Part shown: one piece after another, positions 12,522-14,342 of the stretch | Layout: every line of letters begins with the position of its first letter | Numbering within the stretch: position 1 is the first letter of the stretch | From: an uncultured Oscillospiraceae bacterium | Lineage (GTDB): Bacteria > Bacillota > Clostridia > Oscillospirales > Oscillospiraceae | Length of the DNA: 14,342 nt | Direction of reading: 5' to 3' | NCBI GenBank assembly: GCA_902497145.1 | Contig: CABVDR010000063.1 | Location: forward strand, 1-14,342 | Program-made: the position numbers and the translations under genes | The notes under the pieces: model-generated | What the model was told of the DNA's origin: nothing | Seen by the model: only the letters and a program-made list of their open reading frames with translations | The model's database searches: none

Positions 12522-12578
12522 CGTACTTTTTTCGTGAAAAAAGTACGCAAAAAAGCTTTGTGCAAAGCTTCGCTTTGC
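12522..12578 (+). repeat. Palindromic intergenic repeat, copy E
   Basis: Begins at the base after the dnaN stop. An 11-bp stem (12522-12547, CGTACTTTTTT with loop CGTG) is joined by CAAAAAAGCTT to the hairpin GCAAAGC-TTC-GCTTTGC (12562-12578). The stem sequences differ from copies C and D at several positions, yet both arms change together. The middle module is absent. Confidence 0.85.
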
Positions 12579-12588
12579 TTCTGGGGCT

Positions 12589-12606
12589 GCCGCCCTGCGG
12601 GGCGGC
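12589..12606. other. GC hairpin in the dnaN-yaaA gap
   Basis: GCCGCCC, loop TGCG, GGGCGGC: a perfect 7-bp stem. No T-run follows, so dnaN, yaaA and recF may still be co-transcribed. Confidence 0.45.
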
Positions 12607-12662
12607 TTCCATAAGTAAAAAAGTGGAGACGATGATTCGCCTCTGAAATAGAAGGAGTGACT

Positions 12663-12878
12663 ATGGAAAAAGAAACGGTTCAGATCCGCACAGAGTTCAT
12701 CAAGCTCCAGGATCTGCTGAAATTTGCCGGGGCCGTGGAGACCGGCGGCGACGCGAAGTTGATTATTCAGGAGGGCCGGGTCAAGGTGAACGGCGAGACC
12801 TGCACCATGCGGGGCAAGAAAATGCGCCCCGGCGACGTGGCCTCCATTGACGACCAGCTGGAGCTGACCGTCCAATGA
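12663..12878 (+). CDS. yaaA: YaaA-type S4-domain RNA-binding protein
   Basis: 71 residues, essentially one S4 RNA-binding fold (about 10-66): IKLQDLLKFAGAVETGGDAK, then the loop IIQEGRVKVNGE that is the hallmark of the S4 motif, then GKKMRPGDVASIDD. Small S4 proteins of this kind sit between dnaN and recF in Bacillus and many Firmicutes (YaaA/RlbA), where a role in ribosome assembly has been proposed. AAGGAG (12652-12657) is 5 bases from the ATG; a GTG two codons upstream overlaps that site and is rejected. The stop overlaps the recF start by 4 bases (ATGA, 12875-12878), so translation of recF is probably coupled. The identification rests on domain plus position. Confidence 0.93.
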   Translation: MEKETVQIRTEFIKLQDLLKFAGAVETGGDAKLIIQEGRVKVNGETCTMRGKKMRPGDVASIDDQLELTVQ

Positions 12879-13993
12879 AGCTAAACCGGCTGGAGCTGGA
12901 CTTTTTTCGCAACTATGCCCACGTGGAGGCTACCTTTCACCCAAGGGTGAACCTCATTTACGGGGACAACGCCCAAGGAAAGACCAATCTGCTGGAGGCC
13001 ATCGCCTATCTCTCCTCCGCCCGGTCCCACCGGGCCCGGTATGACCGGGAGCTCATCATGTTAGATCAGCCCCAGGGGTACATCAAGGGGGAGGTGGACA
13101 GCCGGGAGCGCACCTTCATCCTGGAGGCCAAGCTCTGCCGGGGCAAAACCCGGCAGCTCTGGTCCAACGGCCTGCGGCTGAAAACCGCCGGCGAGCTGGC
13201 GGGGATTCTGACCACCGTCCTCTTCTGTCCCGAGGATCTCTACCTCATCCGGGAGGGGGCCGCCGCCCGGCGGCGCTTTCTGGACGGGGCCATTTGTCAG
13301 CTGCGTCCCCGGTATGCCCAGGCCCTGGCAGAATATAACCGCCTCTACGAGCACAAGACCCGGATCCTGCGGGACTGGCAGGAAAATCCCTCCCTGTTGG
13401 ATACGTTGGACGACTTTAACCTGCGCATGGCCCAGTTTGGCGCTCGGATCATCCACTACCGGGCCCATTTTGTCCGGCGGCTGGGGGAACAGGCCCCTGC
13501 CATCCACGCCGATTTTTCCGGCGGACGGGAGCAGCTGGGATTACGGTATGAGACGGTTTCCACCGTCCAGGACCCCCTGGGCAGTGTGCAGGACATCTAT
13601 GAAAGTCTGCTCCGTCACCAGGAGAGCCACCGCCGGGCAGAGCTGGACAGCCGCCAGTGTCTCAGCGGTCCCCACAAGGACGACCTAGTGGTGGAGTTGG
13701 ACGGACAAAGCGCCAAGCAGTTTGGCTCCCAAGGCCAGACGAGGACGGCGGCCCTGTCCCTGAAGCTGGCCCAGCGGGAGATTTTTCAGCAGGAGACCGG
13801 CGAGTGGCCGGTGCTGCTGCTGGACGACGTCTTGTCTGAATTGGACGGAAAACGGCAATCCTTTGTATTGAACCGCATTCAGGGCGGGCAGGTGTTCATT
13901 ACCTGCTGCGAGCCGGAAAAATTGGACGGTCTGGAGCGGGGAAAGAGTTTTCAGATCCAGGGAGGGGAGATCCTCTCCCAGCGCTTGGTGTAA
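12875..13993 (+). CDS. recF: DNA replication and repair protein RecF
   Basis: SMC-like ATPase that loads RecA at gapped DNA with RecO and RecR. 372 residues, typical. The N-terminus MKLNRLELDFFRNYAHVEATFHP leads into Walker A GDNAQGKT (30-37). The ABC-type signature LSGPHKDDL starts at residue 263, and Walker B with D-loop, VLLLDDVLSELD, spans 313-324. All the ATPase elements are intact. Its start overlaps the yaaA stop, and no separate ribosome binding site is obvious, which fits coupled translation. The downstream membrane-protein gene follows after 15 bases. Confidence 0.98.
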   Translation: MKLNRLELDFFRNYAHVEATFHPRVNLIYGDNAQGKTNLLEAIAYLSSARSHRARYDRELIMLDQPQGYIKGEVDSRERTFILEAKLCRGKTRQLWSNGLRLKTAGELAGILTTVLFCPEDLYLIREGAAARRRFLDGAICQLRPRYAQALAEYNRLYEHKTRILRDWQENPSLLDTLDDFNLRMAQFGARIIHYRAHFVRRLGEQAPAIHADFSGGREQLGLRYETVSTVQDPLGSVQDIYESLLRHQESHRRAELDSRQCLSGPHKDDLVVELDGQSAKQFGSQGQTRTAALSLKLAQREIFQQETGEWPVLLLDDVLSELDGKRQSFVLNRIQGGQVFITCCEPEKLDGLERGKSFQIQGGEILSQRLV

Positions 13994-14008
13994 AGGAGGC
14001 GGCGGGCC

Positions 14009-14314
14009 ATGCCCATTGTCATTGGAATTTTCTTTTTGCTGCCTCTCCTGTTGGGCGCGGCGGCAGAGTATCTGTGCTGCCGCCTGCCCCGGCACCGGTT
14101 CTGGCGTTTTCTGCCGCCGGTGGTGGTGATCTTGTTTTTGATCGTGGCCGTGGCGGTGCGATTGCAGACGTGGGAGAGCCAGACCGTTTCCCCCCTCACT
14201 CAGCTGGTGATCTTCCCCGGTGTGTCCGGGGTGGCGCTGCTGCTGGGAATTTATCTGGGGTGGCGGCTTTGGAAATATCTTTGGTCGCCCAAGATTATTG
14301 ATGATTTGCGTTGA
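14009..14314 (+). CDS. Small membrane protein, three predicted helices, unknown function
   Basis: 101 residues; not recognised. Three hydrophobic segments at about 2-20, 35-50 and 65-85, with short loops; the first loop has a CC pair and basic residues (CCRLPRHRFWR), and the tail (RLWKYLWSPKIIDDLR) is basic-aromatic. AAGGAGG (13993-13999), overlapping the recF stop, lies 9 bases before the ATG. It is close enough to recF to be in the same operon. Bacillus has the DUF370 protein RemB/YaaB at this position, and this protein is clearly not that family. Its role cannot be inferred from sequence. Confidence 0.8.
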   Translation: MPIVIGIFFLLPLLLGAAAEYLCCRLPRHRFWRFLPPVVVILFLIVAVAVRLQTWESQTVSPLTQLVIFPGVSGVALLLGIYLGWRLWKYLWSPKIIDDLR

Positions 14315-14326
14315 AAAATAGGGGTT

Positions 14327-14342
14327 CCGCCCTGATGGGCGG
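14327..14342 (+). terminator. Hairpin at the window end, possible terminator
   Basis: CCGCCC, loop TGAT, GGGCGG, 12 bases after the last stop. The window ends with the stem, so a T-run cannot be checked. Confidence 0.4.

Noticed and set aside
561..12578. CRISPR array
   Set aside because: The repeats are kilobases apart, variable and palindromic, without regular spacers or cas genes.
11730..12875. 381-codon open frame on the - strand opposite dnaN and yaaA
   Set aside because: Crosses two real genes and the repeat copy E; no domain seen.

Overview
The window is the replication-origin neighbourhood of a GC-rich, low-complexity Gram-positive (Bacillota) chromosome. The block rpmH-rnpA-yidD-yidC-jag diverging from dnaA, followed by oriC, dnaN, a YaaA-type S4 protein and recF, is the classic Firmicutes origin order. 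High GC in coding DNA, a lipoprotein hexosaminidase, a Gram-positive-type YidC without the large periplasmic domain, and many short palindromic intergenic repeats point to a clostridial lineage such as Oscillospiraceae (Flavonifractor/Oscillibacter-like). The lineage is inference from gene order and style; it was not searched.

Left block (1-5105, all + strand): the 3' part of hisS, two small single-pass membrane proteins of unknown function, aspS, a strong terminator, a near-consensus promoter and a GH3 beta-N-acetylhexosaminidase lipoprotein. These genes point towards the origin, so the leftward fork should meet them head-on. At 5200-5324 two facing terminators bracket an inverted pair of perfect DnaA boxes, about 6 kb from oriC.

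Middle block (5344-8702, - strand): rpmH, rnpA, yidD, yidC and jag form one operon driven by a TTGACA/TATAAT promoter at 8835-8864. It supplies ribosomal protein L34, the RNase P protein, two membrane-insertion factors and the RNA-binding protein KhpB/Jag. rnpA/yidD overlap by 4 bases and yidC/jag are 2 bases apart. The mnmE-mnmG-rsmG genes that usually follow jag are absent here.

Right block (8703-14342, + strand): a promoter at 9012-9040 precedes a terminator-like hairpin and then dnaA, giving either a short RNA or an attenuated leader. After dnaA, 875 bases without a protein gene hold a repeat element, a hairpin-rich stretch that may be a structured RNA (10636-11093), and oriC with one close inverted pair of perfect DnaA boxes plus several degenerate ones. 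Then come dnaN, yaaA and recF (the last two overlapping by 4 bases) and a three-helix membrane protein of unknown function.

Across the window a modular palindromic repeat occurs five times, usually starting within a few bases of a stop codon. Its hairpin stems vary in sequence but keep pairing. This repeat, the candidate RNA beside oriC, the RNA/attenuator ahead of dnaA and the distal DnaA-box pair are the most interesting parts.
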